Assembly: GCF_023715615.1 (NCBI RefSeq)
Contig: NZ_JAMBOM010000003.1
Coordinates: forward strand, 124,001 to 188,000
Direction of reading: 5' to 3'
Source of the DNA: Sporosarcina aquimarina
GTDB taxonomy: Bacteria > Bacillota > Bacilli > Bacillales_A > Planococcaceae
Length of the DNA stretch: 64,000 bases
Positions 9,178 to 16,560 of the stretch are shown piece by piece; position 1 is the first letter of the stretch; every line of letters begins with the position of its first letter. The notes below the pieces were generated by a model. It had not been told where the DNA came from and did no database searches. It saw nothing but the letters and a program-made list of their open reading frames with translations. The position numbers were made by a program, and so were the translations under genes.

Positions 9178-9230
9178 GTACGTTAATCGTACAAGGAAAC
9201 ATCCCGCTCCAATAGACATGAATGTCATGA
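9178..9230 (-). promoter_or_regulatory. Candidate DesR operator region upstream of des
   Basis: Two dyads lie 44-97 bases upstream of des. On the minus strand one reads TCATGACATTCATGTCTA (9213-9230), containing the perfect palindrome GACAT-TC-ATGTC; the other is GTACG-N5-CGTAC (9178-9192). A weak -35-like TTGGAG lies immediately after the first dyad; no convincing -10 was found at normal spacing. Assignment to DesR rests on position only. Confidence 0.45.
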
Positions 9231-9284
9231 GTATTCATATGTTAAGTGTCATATTTTGTGAATGATTTCACAAGGATGTGCAAA

Positions 9285-10025
9285 TCATTTAAGCATCCCA
9301 CCATCAACCTCAAGAACTGTTCCGTTGATAAACGATGCTTCATCCGAAGCTAAAAACAAATACGCATTCGCTATGTCCTTTGATGTCCCGAAGCGTGGAA
9401 AAGGTGTCATCTGGCGAATTTGAGCAATAATTTTTTCAGGAATTGTTTCTATCATCTCTGTCTCAATAAAGCCTGGCGCCACGGCATTCACTGTGATGCC
9501 CTTAGGACCGAATTCTTTAGCCCAAGTCTTCGTCATTCCAATGATAGCTGCTTTTGATGCAGCATAATTCGCTTGCCCTACGTTTCCACCAGTACCCGCA
9601 ATCGATGACGTGCTTATAATGCGTCCAGTTCCCGCTTCCACCATACTTGGTAAAAAAGCTTTCGTACAATTGAACACTCCTGTAACGTTCACTTCAAGAA
9701 CACGACGAAACGCACTTGTTTCCATTTTCAACGTCATTGCATCCATTGTAATTCCTGCATTGTTAACAAGAATGTCGACCTTTCCAAACTGCTCAATAAT
9801 GGCAGCTGCTACATTATTTACGTCTTGCTCATTTGCTACATCTGCCTTAAAAAAAGCTGCATCATTTCCTTCAGCATGCAGCTGTTGAGCTATCGCTTCA
9901 CCCGCTTGTTCATCAAAGTCGATGATGATAACTTGAGCACCTTGTTCACAAAAAATGCGAGCGGCTGTCGCACCTATTCCTTTTGCTCCACCAGTGATTA
10001 CCGCGGTTTTTCCTGATATTCGCAA
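9285..10025 (-). CDS. Short-chain dehydrogenase/reductase, FabG-like
   Basis: 246 aa classical SDR: cofactor loop TGGAKGIG (about 12-19), DFD after beta-2 suggesting NAD(H) preference, NNAG (about 88-91), catalytic Ser in STSSIAG (about 140) and YAASK (about 154-158), then PGFIETEM. Resembles 3-oxoacyl-ACP or acetoacetyl-CoA reductases, but as a lone gene it is not necessarily the fatty-acid-synthesis enzyme. The start is TTG, preceded by AGGAAGAAGG; no in-frame ATG or GTG lies nearby. Neighbours on the same strand are ytxJ upstream and des downstream. Confidence 0.85.
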   Translation of the reverse strand: MRISGKTAVITGGAKGIGATAARIFCEQGAQVIIIDFDEQAGEAIAQQLHAEGNDAAFFKADVANEQDVNNVAAAIIEQFGKVDILVNNAGITMDAMTLKMETSAFRRVLEVNVTGVFNCTKAFLPSMVEAGTGRIISTSSIAGTGGNVGQANYAASKAAIIGMTKTWAKEFGPKGITVNAVAPGFIETEMIETIPEKIIAQIRQMTPFPRFGTSKDIANAYLFLASDEASFINGTVLEVDGGMLK

Positions 10026-10082
10026 TCACAACGCCTTCTTCCTTTTAGACTCTCTAAGTACTCACATTTTACCATAGTTGAA

Positions 10083-10120
10083 CAAAACAGGCACCGCTAG
10101 CTGCGAGTGCCTGTTCGTTT
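10083..10120. terminator. Terminator-like hairpin after ytxJ
   Basis: AACAGGCAC / GTGCCTGTT stem with a 12-base loop. T-rich tracts flank it on both strands; on the minus strand TTTTG follows. It separates ytxJ from the SDR gene. Confidence 0.7.
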
Positions 10121-10446
10121 TAACTATTTGCATGGACTGCATTTTCCAAAGACGATTGCTGGATATTATAATGCGATGCAGACCAAACGGCCTTCCCGTT
10201 CTTTATAAGAATTGCTTGCGGGGACTCGTGCTTCACACCTGTATCCTCAGCTATTTGACGTGAGACCTCTTTACTTGTTTGAACGATTACACAGTATTTT
10301 GGAATCTCGGTCTCAAAGTTTTTAAACTCCTGATAGCCTGCCGCACTTATTGGGCACGTCGTACTATGCTTGACGATCAGTACAGGCTCATTACTGGACT
10401 GTTCTACTAACCCAATCCATTCTTCAGTTGAATGAAGTTCTTGCAT
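10120..10446 (-). CDS. ytxJ: Bacilliredoxin-like protein YtxJ (BrxC)
   Basis: 108 aa thioredoxin-like protein. The active-site segment KHSTTCPIS carries a single Cys (about residue 31) in the TCPIS motif typical of BrxC/YtxJ, which removes bacillithiol from S-bacillithiolated proteins. A conserved SPQAILIKNGKAVWSASH block near the C-terminus fits the cis-Pro region. An AGGAGAGG site lies upstream. Presence of this family supports a bacillithiol-making Firmicute. It follows the GNAT-aminotransferase fusion on the same strand. Confidence 0.92.
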   Translation of the reverse strand: MQELHSTEEWIGLVEQSSNEPVLIVKHSTTCPISAAGYQEFKNFETEIPKYCVIVQTSKEVSRQIAEDTGVKHESPQAILIKNGKAVWSASHYNIQQSSLENAVHANS

Positions 10447-10461
10447 GTAGATCCTCTCCTT

Positions 10462-12072
10462 TTAGTTATATATGCTAAATTCCCTTGATTGTTCCCGATT
10501 AAACGACGTCAAACACTTCAATACTGTTAAAAATCGATTGATTTCATCGTCACTCATTTCATTCATCGTAGCCAGTTGGAGCCAATTTCGTTCTCGCAAG
10601 TACTTACTTTCATAGTGCGTTCTATAGCCATTTAAAAACAAGTCTTCTCCTAACTGATGTGCAGACTCTTCCTCATTTAAGATGAGCGTTAAAATTCCTG
10701 GGCTGGCAGACATACCTTGCCCTAGGACTTGGTAACCCATCCCTTCAATAGATGTTCGGAGCGTTTCGGAACGTTTGCGAATGGTAACAAAATGGTTTTC
10801 CGGATCACACGTTAGAGCGAGAACAGCTTTCTCAAGCGCATAAAGAAGGTTTGAGGATTGTGTATAAGGTATCCCTTCTGAAACGGTATAATTACCAAGG
10901 TCCAGGTAGCGTGGTATTCCCGGGTCGGGTTGTATGTTTTGTTCGTGAAATACGAGTGCTAATCCTGAAAAGCTACCGAGACCCTTTCCACTTACGGATG
11001 ACGCAAAGTCGATTCCCTCCAAGTTGATTGGTACTGTCCCCAGTGAACTTGCACAGTCAGCTGCAATGCGAACGCTACGTGCTAAGCACAAATCACGAAT
11101 AGTTTCTAAATCATTCAGTACACCGGTTGACGTCTCACAGTGAACAAACCATATCCAGCTATACCTATTAGAATCTAATTCTGCTTCGATTTCTTCCATA
11201 TCGAACAAATCCCCCCAAGCTCTTTCCATAGAATCGAATTGCAAACCGAATCGGGAGGCATGATCACACAGCCGAGCACCGAATTCCCCGTTGTTGAGAA
11301 TAAGCCCCTTTCCAGGAATCCGCTGGAGCTGCGCGGCAACCACGTCATTAGCAAGCGTGCCAGTCCCTTGTAAAACTTGGACGTGGCTTGCTGCTGTTAA
11401 TACTTTCAGCTGTTCCTGGACTGCCAGTAATAAGCGAGAGTATGCCGGCGAACGGTGAGAAATCGAATCCGTACCTAACGCTTTTTGTACAGTTTCTGAT
11501 GTCGTAGTGGGTCCTGGTAAAAAGTTCAGTATCGGCTTTGCAATCCTTCCAGCGACACTCGTTTCGTACGTTTCCTGAGTAAGTATCATAGGAATAAAAG
11601 TTGCCTCTGCCGTTCCGGTGGGCTCCGCAAATGGCTCAAATCCAAGTTGTCGATACAACTTCAACTCTCGAACAGTACCCGAAATGACGGCTGCATCATA
11701 CCCTGCTTTCAAACACCAATTTACCAATGCTTGCAACATCCCCAGGAAAGGACGCCCCGTTCGATAGCGGGCTTCTATGGACAGCAGTCTAATTTCCACC
11801 GGATATCTAGGAGGATTCGGAAGTTTTTCCTCGATGGGACCAATCTTCTTGTCAAGGGAGAATGGACGGATTGAGCGTACTGCAAGCATTCCAATAACTT
11901 TAGAGTCTTTCATGCATAGTATATATGTATTCGAGTTATGAAACTGATCCTTTAATCGTCTATTTTCATTTGGAATATGTTGAGGAATTTCTTCAACGAA
12001 CGTTTCATAATTCATCTTAAGAATTTGTTCTTCATCCTGTTTGGTCCTTGCCAATCTGTAAAAGTAGGTCAT
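10462..12072 (-). CDS. Fusion: GNAT (FeeM-like) acyltransferase + class V aminotransferase
   Basis: 536 aa with two domains. Residues 1-165 look like a GNAT acyltransferase of the N-acyl amino acid synthase/autoinducer synthase type (ETFVEEIPQHIPN, YILCMKDSKVIGMLAVR, IRPFSLD, EIRLLSIEARYRTG, LYRQLGFEPF). Residues 183-520 are a class V PLP aminotransferase of the alanine-glyoxylate/serine-pyruvate kind: FLPGPTTTSETV, SHRSPAYSRLL, LQGTGTLAND, PLP-ring Asp339 in ADCASSLG and Lys363 in SVSGKGLGS. Its start overlaps the stop of a PlsY paralog (ATGA), so the two are coupled. The pairing suggests an enzyme that makes an amino compound and acylates it; product unknown. The aminotransferase half alone could be mistaken for an ordinary transaminase. 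Confidence 0.8.
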   Translation of the reverse strand: MTYFYRLARTKQDEEQILKMNYETFVEEIPQHIPNENRRLKDQFHNSNTYILCMKDSKVIGMLAVRSIRPFSLDKKIGPIEEKLPNPPRYPVEIRLLSIEARYRTGRPFLGMLQALVNWCLKAGYDAAVISGTVRELKLYRQLGFEPFAEPTGTAEATFIPMILTQETYETSVAGRIAKPILNFLPGPTTTSETVQKALGTDSISHRSPAYSRLLLAVQEQLKVLTAASHVQVLQGTGTLANDVVAAQLQRIPGKGLILNNGEFGARLCDHASRFGLQFDSMERAWGDLFDMEEIEAELDSNRYSWIWFVHCETSTGVLNDLETIRDLCLARSVRIAADCASSLGTVPINLEGIDFASSVSGKGLGSFSGLALVFHEQNIQPDPGIPRYLDLGNYTVSEGIPYTQSSNLLYALEKAVLALTCDPENHFVTIRKRSETLRTSIEGMGYQVLGQGMSASPGILTLILNEEESAHQLGEDLFLNGYRTHYESKYLRERNWLQLATMNEMSDDEINRFLTVLKCLTSFNREQSREFSIYN

Positions 12073-12635
12073 CTTGTTTTATTCCTTCCTATTGATAGTT
12101 GAAGATTAGCTCGATGGGTCCATAGCAACAGACCAACTACGAGTAATGTGATCAGCGTTACCTTCGCGTCGTATATCCAAATGCTACACGGGACAATTGT
12201 TATCGTAGCGAGCACGCTGGATGCTGTAAATTTCTTGATTGCCGGATACAAAACAGTAAAACCTAACAAAATGACGAGAAGCCATATCGGATTAAAGACC
12301 AGCAATCCACCAATGAACGTTGCAGCTCCTTTGCCTCCTTTAAAACGATGAGCAATAGGATAACAATGACCCAGCATAGCAGCCGCTAACGCCAGTAATT
12401 CAATAACAGGGCGACCATCAATCCAAAATGCTATAAATACAGCTAATGCCCCTTTCCCCGCATCAAGTAAGAAGACGAGCAAGAATGCTTTTTTACCGAA
12501 TACCCTCCCTGTATTTCTTGCTCCTGGATTTCCGCTCCCCTCAGCTAAAACGGTTTTCCCTGAACGTTTTCCGATTTGCAATGCCGGTAGAAAATTCCCT
12601 AGTAGATAAGACATCAATGTTAGTAAAAAAATCAT
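12069..12635 (-). CDS. PlsY-family glycerol-3-phosphate acyltransferase paralog
   Basis: 188 aa membrane protein with about five transmembrane segments. PlsY uses acyl-phosphate to acylate glycerol 3-phosphate. The three family motifs are recognisable but divergent: GSGNPGARNTGR (usually GSGNxGATNxxR), LGHCYPI...FKGGKGAAT, and HRANLQLSIG (usually HRENIxRLxxG). This suggests a specialised paralog rather than the housekeeping PlsY. The stop overlaps the start of the GNAT-aminotransferase fusion, implying a joint pathway. Substrate is inferred only. Confidence 0.85.
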   Translation of the reverse strand: MIFLLTLMSYLLGNFLPALQIGKRSGKTVLAEGSGNPGARNTGRVFGKKAFLLVFLLDAGKGALAVFIAFWIDGRPVIELLALAAAMLGHCYPIAHRFKGGKGAATFIGGLLVFNPIWLLVILLGFTVLYPAIKKFTASSVLATITIVPCSIWIYDAKVTLITLLVVGLLLWTHRANLQLSIGRNKTR

Positions 12636-12738
12636 TCCAGTACTCCATTTCTAGAAGTTTAACTATATTGCTTGCAATTCATAATCAGCTTAGTGAAAAT
12701 TGGTGAGAGCATATAAGGTATAGAAAGGTTTGAAATCC

Positions 12739-13389
12739 ATGCGTGAATTATCGGGTCGATTGATAACGGCCCTCGTTTCCTGTTTCGTTCTTGCTGTGGT
12801 TTTTGGATACGTCGCTTCATCCATTGGAAATGGAAGCATTGTTCAATTTGATACAACAATTATTCATTTCGTTCAAGGTGCAGAAGCCCCTTGGCTAACT
12901 AAAGTGATGAAAGTATTTACTACAATTGGCTCAACAAAGGTCGTAATAGCTATCTCCGCTATTACTATGGGTTTATTACTCTACTTTCGACAAAAAGCAC
13001 AAACAATCCTGTTTCTTATTGTGATTGGGGGTACCGCTACTCTGAACTTGGTGCTGAAGCTATTCTTCCAACGCGCACGTCCAGACCTTAATCGGTTAAT
13101 TGAAATTAGCGGTTATTCGTTTCCTAGTGGACATACGATGATGGCTACAAGCTTATATATCATTCTTGCATTTATTCTTTGGAGAAATGCAAGAATGCCA
13201 GGTCGTATTCTGTACGTTATCAGTGCCATTTTCATGATTTCAATGATTTGTATTAGCCGCATATATCTCGGAGTCCATTACCCAAGCGACGTCATAGGTG
13301 GCATTTCAGCAAGTACATTTTGGTTACTGATTGCAACAAGTGTCTATTTGATTAAAACACAATCGAAATCCCGCTTATCCATTCGCTAA
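12739..13389 (+). CDS. PAP2-family membrane phosphatase
   Basis: About 216 aa, six hydrophobic segments. The three PAP2 phosphatase motifs are complete: KLFFQRARP, YSFPSGHTMM and SRIYLGVHYPSD. Such proteins dephosphorylate undecaprenyl diphosphate, phosphatidic acid or phosphatidylglycerol phosphate on the outer face of the membrane. An in-frame TTG nine bases upstream is possible, but AGAAAGG spacing favours this ATG. It is divergent from the plsY-like gene with about 100 bases between starts, so it could share regulation with the lipid-type pair. Confidence 0.88.
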   Translation: MRELSGRLITALVSCFVLAVVFGYVASSIGNGSIVQFDTTIIHFVQGAEAPWLTKVMKVFTTIGSTKVVIAISAITMGLLLYFRQKAQTILFLIVIGGTATLNLVLKLFFQRARPDLNRLIEISGYSFPSGHTMMATSLYIILAFILWRNARMPGRILYVISAIFMISMICISRIYLGVHYPSDVIGGISASTFWLLIATSVYLIKTQSKSRLSIR

Positions 13390-13415
13390 TCATCTGAAAA
13401 CAAGGAGGACAAGCC

Positions 13416-13745
13416 GTGAATCCATTCACTGAGAAAACGATACGTGCCATTCAATCCATTCCACCAGGCTACGTCATGACGTATGGACAAGTAGCAGCAG
13501 TTGCAGGAAATCGCCGGGGTGCGCGCCAAGTTGTTCGCGTGCTCCACTCGATGAGTGCAAGTCATAACCTTCCATGGCATCGGATTATCAATGCAAAAGG
13601 CGGGATTTCTACTCCGGCTAATTCAGAAGGAAAAGGGATTCGACAGCGCCAGCTATTGGAGTCCGAAGGTGTTCATTTTCTCGCTAATGGTACCATCGAT
13701 TTAGCACTCTATAGATGGTTTGGTTGTGATGGTGATGAGGAATAA
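13416..13745 (+). CDS. Alkyltransferase-like (ATL) DNA-damage recognition protein
   Basis: 109 aa, equivalent to the DNA-binding domain of O6-alkylguanine-DNA alkyltransferase. It keeps TYGQVAAVAG, the GARQVVRVLH helix (Arg finger region) and LPWHRIIN, where Trp54 replaces the alkyl-accepting Cys of PCHR. Catalytically inactive ATL proteins bind O6-alkylguanine and hand the lesion to nucleotide excision repair. Start GTG with AAGGAGG at 13402-13408. It lies between the PAP2 gene and mscL on the same strand; no functional link is obvious. Confidence 0.9.
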   Translation: MNPFTEKTIRAIQSIPPGYVMTYGQVAAVAGNRRGARQVVRVLHSMSASHNLPWHRIINAKGGISTPANSEGKGIRQRQLLESEGVHFLANGTIDLALYRWFGCDGDEE

Positions 13746-13789
13746 ATGAACGTGAGATATAATTTTTAATAGAGAAGGGTGTATCTATT

Positions 13790-14218
13790 ATGTGGAAAGA
13801 CTTTAAAGAATTTGCGTTCAAAGGGAATATCTTTGACTTAGCTATTGCAGTCGTCATTGGTGCTGCGTTCGGAAAGATTGTTACATCGCTTGTTGAAAAT
13901 ATTATTACTCCTCTAATCGGATTAATTTCTGGTGGCATTGATTTATCGAATAAGGCATATCCTGTCCCAGGAACAAAAACAATCATTACATATGGTGTAT
14001 TCATCCAATCCATTATCGACTTCCTAATCATTGCCTTTTCAATCTTCATGGTTATTCGATTACTTGCGAAGTTTAAGAAGAAGGAAGTCGAACAACCTGC
14101 CGAAACACCATCCATCGATGCAAAAGAGGAACTGCTGAAAGAAATTCGTGATTTACTACAGACTCAGCAATCAGCAACTGTTGACAAGCATTTACCACCA
14201 GATGATTCCACTAAGTAA
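13790..14218 (+). CDS. mscL: Large-conductance mechanosensitive channel MscL
   Basis: 142 aa pentameric channel that opens under membrane tension to release solutes on hypo-osmotic shock. N-terminal amphipathic helix MWKDFKEFAFKGNIFDLAIA, TM1 with VVIGAAFGKIVTSLVENIITP, a periplasmic loop, TM2 (about 67-90) and a charged C-terminal helix (about 110-130). Preceded by AGAAGGGTG. All conserved elements are present. Confidence 0.96.
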   Translation: MWKDFKEFAFKGNIFDLAIAVVIGAAFGKIVTSLVENIITPLIGLISGGIDLSNKAYPVPGTKTIITYGVFIQSIIDFLIIAFSIFMVIRLLAKFKKKEVEQPAETPSIDAKEELLKEIRDLLQTQQSATVDKHLPPDDSTK

Positions 14219-14252
14219 TATGAAACAGGAATCCCCCATTTTCCTAGGTAAA

Positions 14253-14300
14253 ATGTCATTGCCGGAAACCATACAGCATGGTACAGTAATGGCATGACAT
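14253..14300 (+). other. Long inverted repeat with nested hairpin upstream of a 30-aa ORF
   Basis: ATGTCATTGCC (14253-14263) pairs with GGCATGACAT (14291-14300) with one bulged base, and inside it ACCAT (14268-14272) pairs with ATGGT (14278-14282). No T-run follows, so it is not a standard terminator for mscL. It ends just before the strong ribosome site of the small membrane ORF. Confidence 0.5.
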
Positions 14301-14320
14301 GGTAAAGGAGGGGCTTCTTC

Positions 14321-14413
14321 ATGTGGTTCATTTATATTATGTTTGCACTGTTTGCATTTGTTCTAGTTGGAAGTGTTGCAGGAGTAGCGCTATCATACAA
14401 AAATCATAAATAA
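14321..14413 (+). CDS. Small hydrophobic membrane peptide (30 aa)
   Basis: Thirty-codon ORF starting MWFIYIMFALFAFVL, almost wholly hydrophobic over residues 2-24 and ending SYKNHK, so one transmembrane helix with a positive C-terminus. AAAGGAGGGG lies eight bases before ATG, a much stronger ribosome site than chance, and a strong terminator follows the stop directly. This makes a real translated small gene likely. No function recognised. It might be a small regulatory membrane protein or a toxin-like peptide. Confidence 0.6.
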   Translation: MWFIYIMFALFAFVLVGSVAGVALSYKNHK

Positions 14414-14420
14414 TTTCTCC

Positions 14421-14450
14421 AACCACTTCTTACTTGAAGTGGTTTTTTTA
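14421..14450 (+). terminator. Terminator after the 30-aa ORF
   Basis: AACCACTTC / GAAGTGGTT stem, 6-base loop, followed by TTTTTTA. Confidence 0.85.
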
Positions 14451-14555
14451 TCTATAAGCTCAGTCATTAGATAAACCAAATATAAGTCATAGAATAATCC
14501 AACTATTCAACCCCGATATAGAACGGTATAGTAAATGAAAGGAGATGTGATAACG

Positions 14556-14924
14556 ATGAAACACTTTTTCAAAGGAATCGACCATATTCAAATTGCAGCA
14601 CCTCCAGGTTCAGAAGAAAAAGCACGTGCATTTTATGGAAAGCTGCTAGGTATGCAGGAAATTGAGAAACCGGAAAATTTAAAAGCTCGGGGTGGATGTT
14701 GGTTTCAATGCGGCGCACAAGAAGTTCATATTGGCATTCAACCTAATTTCGTTCCAGCGAAAAAAGCACATCCGGGTTTTACTGTAGATAACCTTACTGT
14801 GCTAAAACGTCAGTTGGAAGATGCCTCATGTCCAATCAGTGAAGAACCACCAATTGCAGGTCGTTCCCGCTTTTTCACCCACGATCCTTTTGGCAATCGT
14901 ATTGAATTCCTGGAATACGTGTAA
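14556..14924 (+). CDS. VOC (glyoxalase/bleomycin-resistance) family protein
   Basis: 122 aa with the chosen start. Two beta-alpha-beta-beta-beta modules; likely metal ligands are His in IDHIQIA, His in EVHIGI and Glu in NRIEFLEYV, the usual pattern of a vicinal-oxygen-chelate fold. HDPFGNRIEF is the typical C-terminal signature. An upstream in-frame ATG seven codons earlier overlaps the AAGGAG site, so the later ATG (MKHFFKGIDH) is preferred. The substrate cannot be told from sequence. Confidence 0.8.
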   Translation: MKHFFKGIDHIQIAAPPGSEEKARAFYGKLLGMQEIEKPENLKARGGCWFQCGAQEVHIGIQPNFVPAKKAHPGFTVDNLTVLKRQLEDASCPISEEPPIAGRSRFFTHDPFGNRIEFLEYV

Positions 14925-14948
14925 ACATTTTTACTATTCCATCTGCTT

Positions 14949-15899
14949 TCAGGACAACAGAATACTCTTCTCCTCCGCATCAAGGGAATCGAGTTCACCC
15001 TCTGCCTCTTCCAACTTCCGGTTCAGTTGCGCTTGGATATGTCGAACGTCTTGGAGCACCTCATTCAACTTGCTTTTTCCTTCTGTAATGCGTGAGTGGA
15101 CTGCAAAATCCGAAAAGATATTATCAAAAAACAGATCTGTAAAAGTGAAGATATCGTTTTTATTCACTTGGAAAGACGCAGTCGCGGCTTCTTGGACGTC
15201 CGATAGTTCCGTTTCATAATGACGTAATGCTCGCTGCGCTTGATGCACGAGGTCATCAGAACTATTCACTTCTGAGTACTTTAATGCGGAGACGAGTAGT
15301 CCACCACCAAGAAATGTATCCCACATCGACAGGCCTTCTGCATTGTTCAGCTTATCGATTGCTTTATCGAGTGCACGTACTGCTTTTTCGCCAGCATCAC
15401 GTGCTTCTTTTACCTCGCGGATCATTGCACGCACCCGGACTCTGTCATCCGCAATTTTTTGTAAAGTCGCTTGGGATGCTGAGTCATTCTGGCGAATCCA
15501 CAATTCCTTCTCTTGCAAGAATTCTTCCCAATCTTCTTGAAGATGCAAATAATCTGGGTTTAGGGATGCTTCTTTCAACAAAGCCACTTCCTTTGTCAAG
15601 TCATCTACATGCTTTTGAGCCTCATTAAAAGACACTTCTGCTGCTGCAGCCTCTGCAATTTCCTTTTCCATTTGCTGGTCCAATGATCCCGTTAGTTCTT
15701 TAAGTTTGTTTAAAAACGAAAACTTGCCAAGTCTCATGACATCCCGCTGCTCTTTTGTCAGCTGCTGTTCCAGTCGATCCCTTTCTGTAGTCGCCTTTCG
15801 CATTCGCTGTTCAGCATCCGTCAGTCTTCTGCTGATCCGGTTCGATTCGTTTTTTAATAGGGTAAGCGCCATTTGACGCTCTTGCATGGTTTCTTTCAT
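14949..15899 (-). CDS. Coiled-coil protein of unknown function
   Basis: 316 aa. Mostly charged heptad-rich helix: about 1-75 and 85-190, a short glycine-containing break (WDTFLGGGLLVSALKYSE, about 210-227), then another helical region to the C-terminus. No signal peptide or clear transmembrane segment apart from the weak hydrophobic break. Start chosen after AGGGGGA, eight bases upstream; the frame is open 18 codons further but without a ribosome site. I do not recognise the family. It converges with the VOC gene. Confidence 0.7.
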   Translation of the reverse strand: MKETMQERQMALTLLKNESNRISRRLTDAEQRMRKATTERDRLEQQLTKEQRDVMRLGKFSFLNKLKELTGSLDQQMEKEIAEAAAAEVSFNEAQKHVDDLTKEVALLKEASLNPDYLHLQEDWEEFLQEKELWIRQNDSASQATLQKIADDRVRVRAMIREVKEARDAGEKAVRALDKAIDKLNNAEGLSMWDTFLGGGLLVSALKYSEVNSSDDLVHQAQRALRHYETELSDVQEAATASFQVNKNDIFTFTDLFFDNIFSDFAVHSRITEGKSKLNEVLQDVRHIQAQLNRKLEEAEGELDSLDAEEKSILLS

Positions 15900-15981
15900 T
15901 GTCAAAATCCCCCTTTTTCTGTATATACGGATTCTTATGGAAGAAGGTTTCATTGTTGATGGGGGTTCTATATAAATACAC

Positions 15982-16013
15982 TAAAAAACGACCGCTGGAA
16001 AAAAGCGGCCGCT
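15982..16013 (-). terminator. Terminator after the acyl-CoA thioesterase
   Basis: CGGCCGCT / AGCGGTCG stem (G-U pairs allowed) followed on the minus strand by TTTTTTAG. Confidence 0.75.
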
Positions 16014-16017
16014 CTCA

Positions 16018-16494
16018 TTAGTGTGTCATTTGAATTCGTTGTTTCCGGTGAAGCTGTCGTGCTGGAGCAGTCTCAAACAATCGTTTTTCGCCTTCGCTCT
16101 CTGGAATCACGCTTGGCACAGGTGTTGGACGATTATCAGGACCGATTGCCACCATCGTCAAGAATGATTCTGTTGTAAGCTTGCGTTCGTTCGTCAATAA
16201 GTTAGAGGAATGCACCATAACGAATACTTCCATTGACGTACGACCCGTTGATGTGATATTTGCTTCTAGCTCTAATACATCTCCAACGACTGCAGATGAC
16301 AAAAAGTCCACAGAGTCGATGGACGCTGTTACGACTGGCATTTGTGCGTGCTTCATGGCAGTAATTGCTGCAATTTCATCTATATACGCAAGGACTTTAC
16401 CACCAAAAATCGTTTCCATATGATTGGCGTCTGGAGGAAGTACCAGCTTTGTCTGAATGGTTCTCGATTCGCTCATTTTTCGTGATTCGATCAT
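16018..16494 (-). CDS. Acyl-CoA thioesterase, hotdog fold (YkhA-like)
   Basis: 158 aa. Hydrolyses acyl-CoA to free acid and CoA. The hotdog signature of the YciA/YkhA group is visible: NHMETIFGGKVLAYIDEIAAI (helix with the catalytic Asp), then TASIDSVDFLSSAVVGDVLELEA and TGRTSMEVFV. AAAGGAAG lies six bases before ATG. It is followed by a terminator and preceded by a divergently unrelated stretch; monocistronic. Confidence 0.88.
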   Translation of the reverse strand: MIESRKMSESRTIQTKLVLPPDANHMETIFGGKVLAYIDEIAAITAMKHAQMPVVTASIDSVDFLSSAVVGDVLELEANITSTGRTSMEVFVMVHSSNLLTNERKLTTESFLTMVAIGPDNRPTPVPSVIPESEGEKRLFETAPARQLHRKQRIQMTH

Positions 16495-16560
16495 TACTAT
16501 CTTCCTTTCCTGGACCGCTGTCGGTTAGTACGCACTTATTATACACGTATGCAGCGTACC

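Noticed and set aside
9261..9289. Terminator after the SDR gene (AATGATTT / AAATCATT dyad)
   Set aside because: Short AT-rich stem overlapping the stop codon and without a following T-run.
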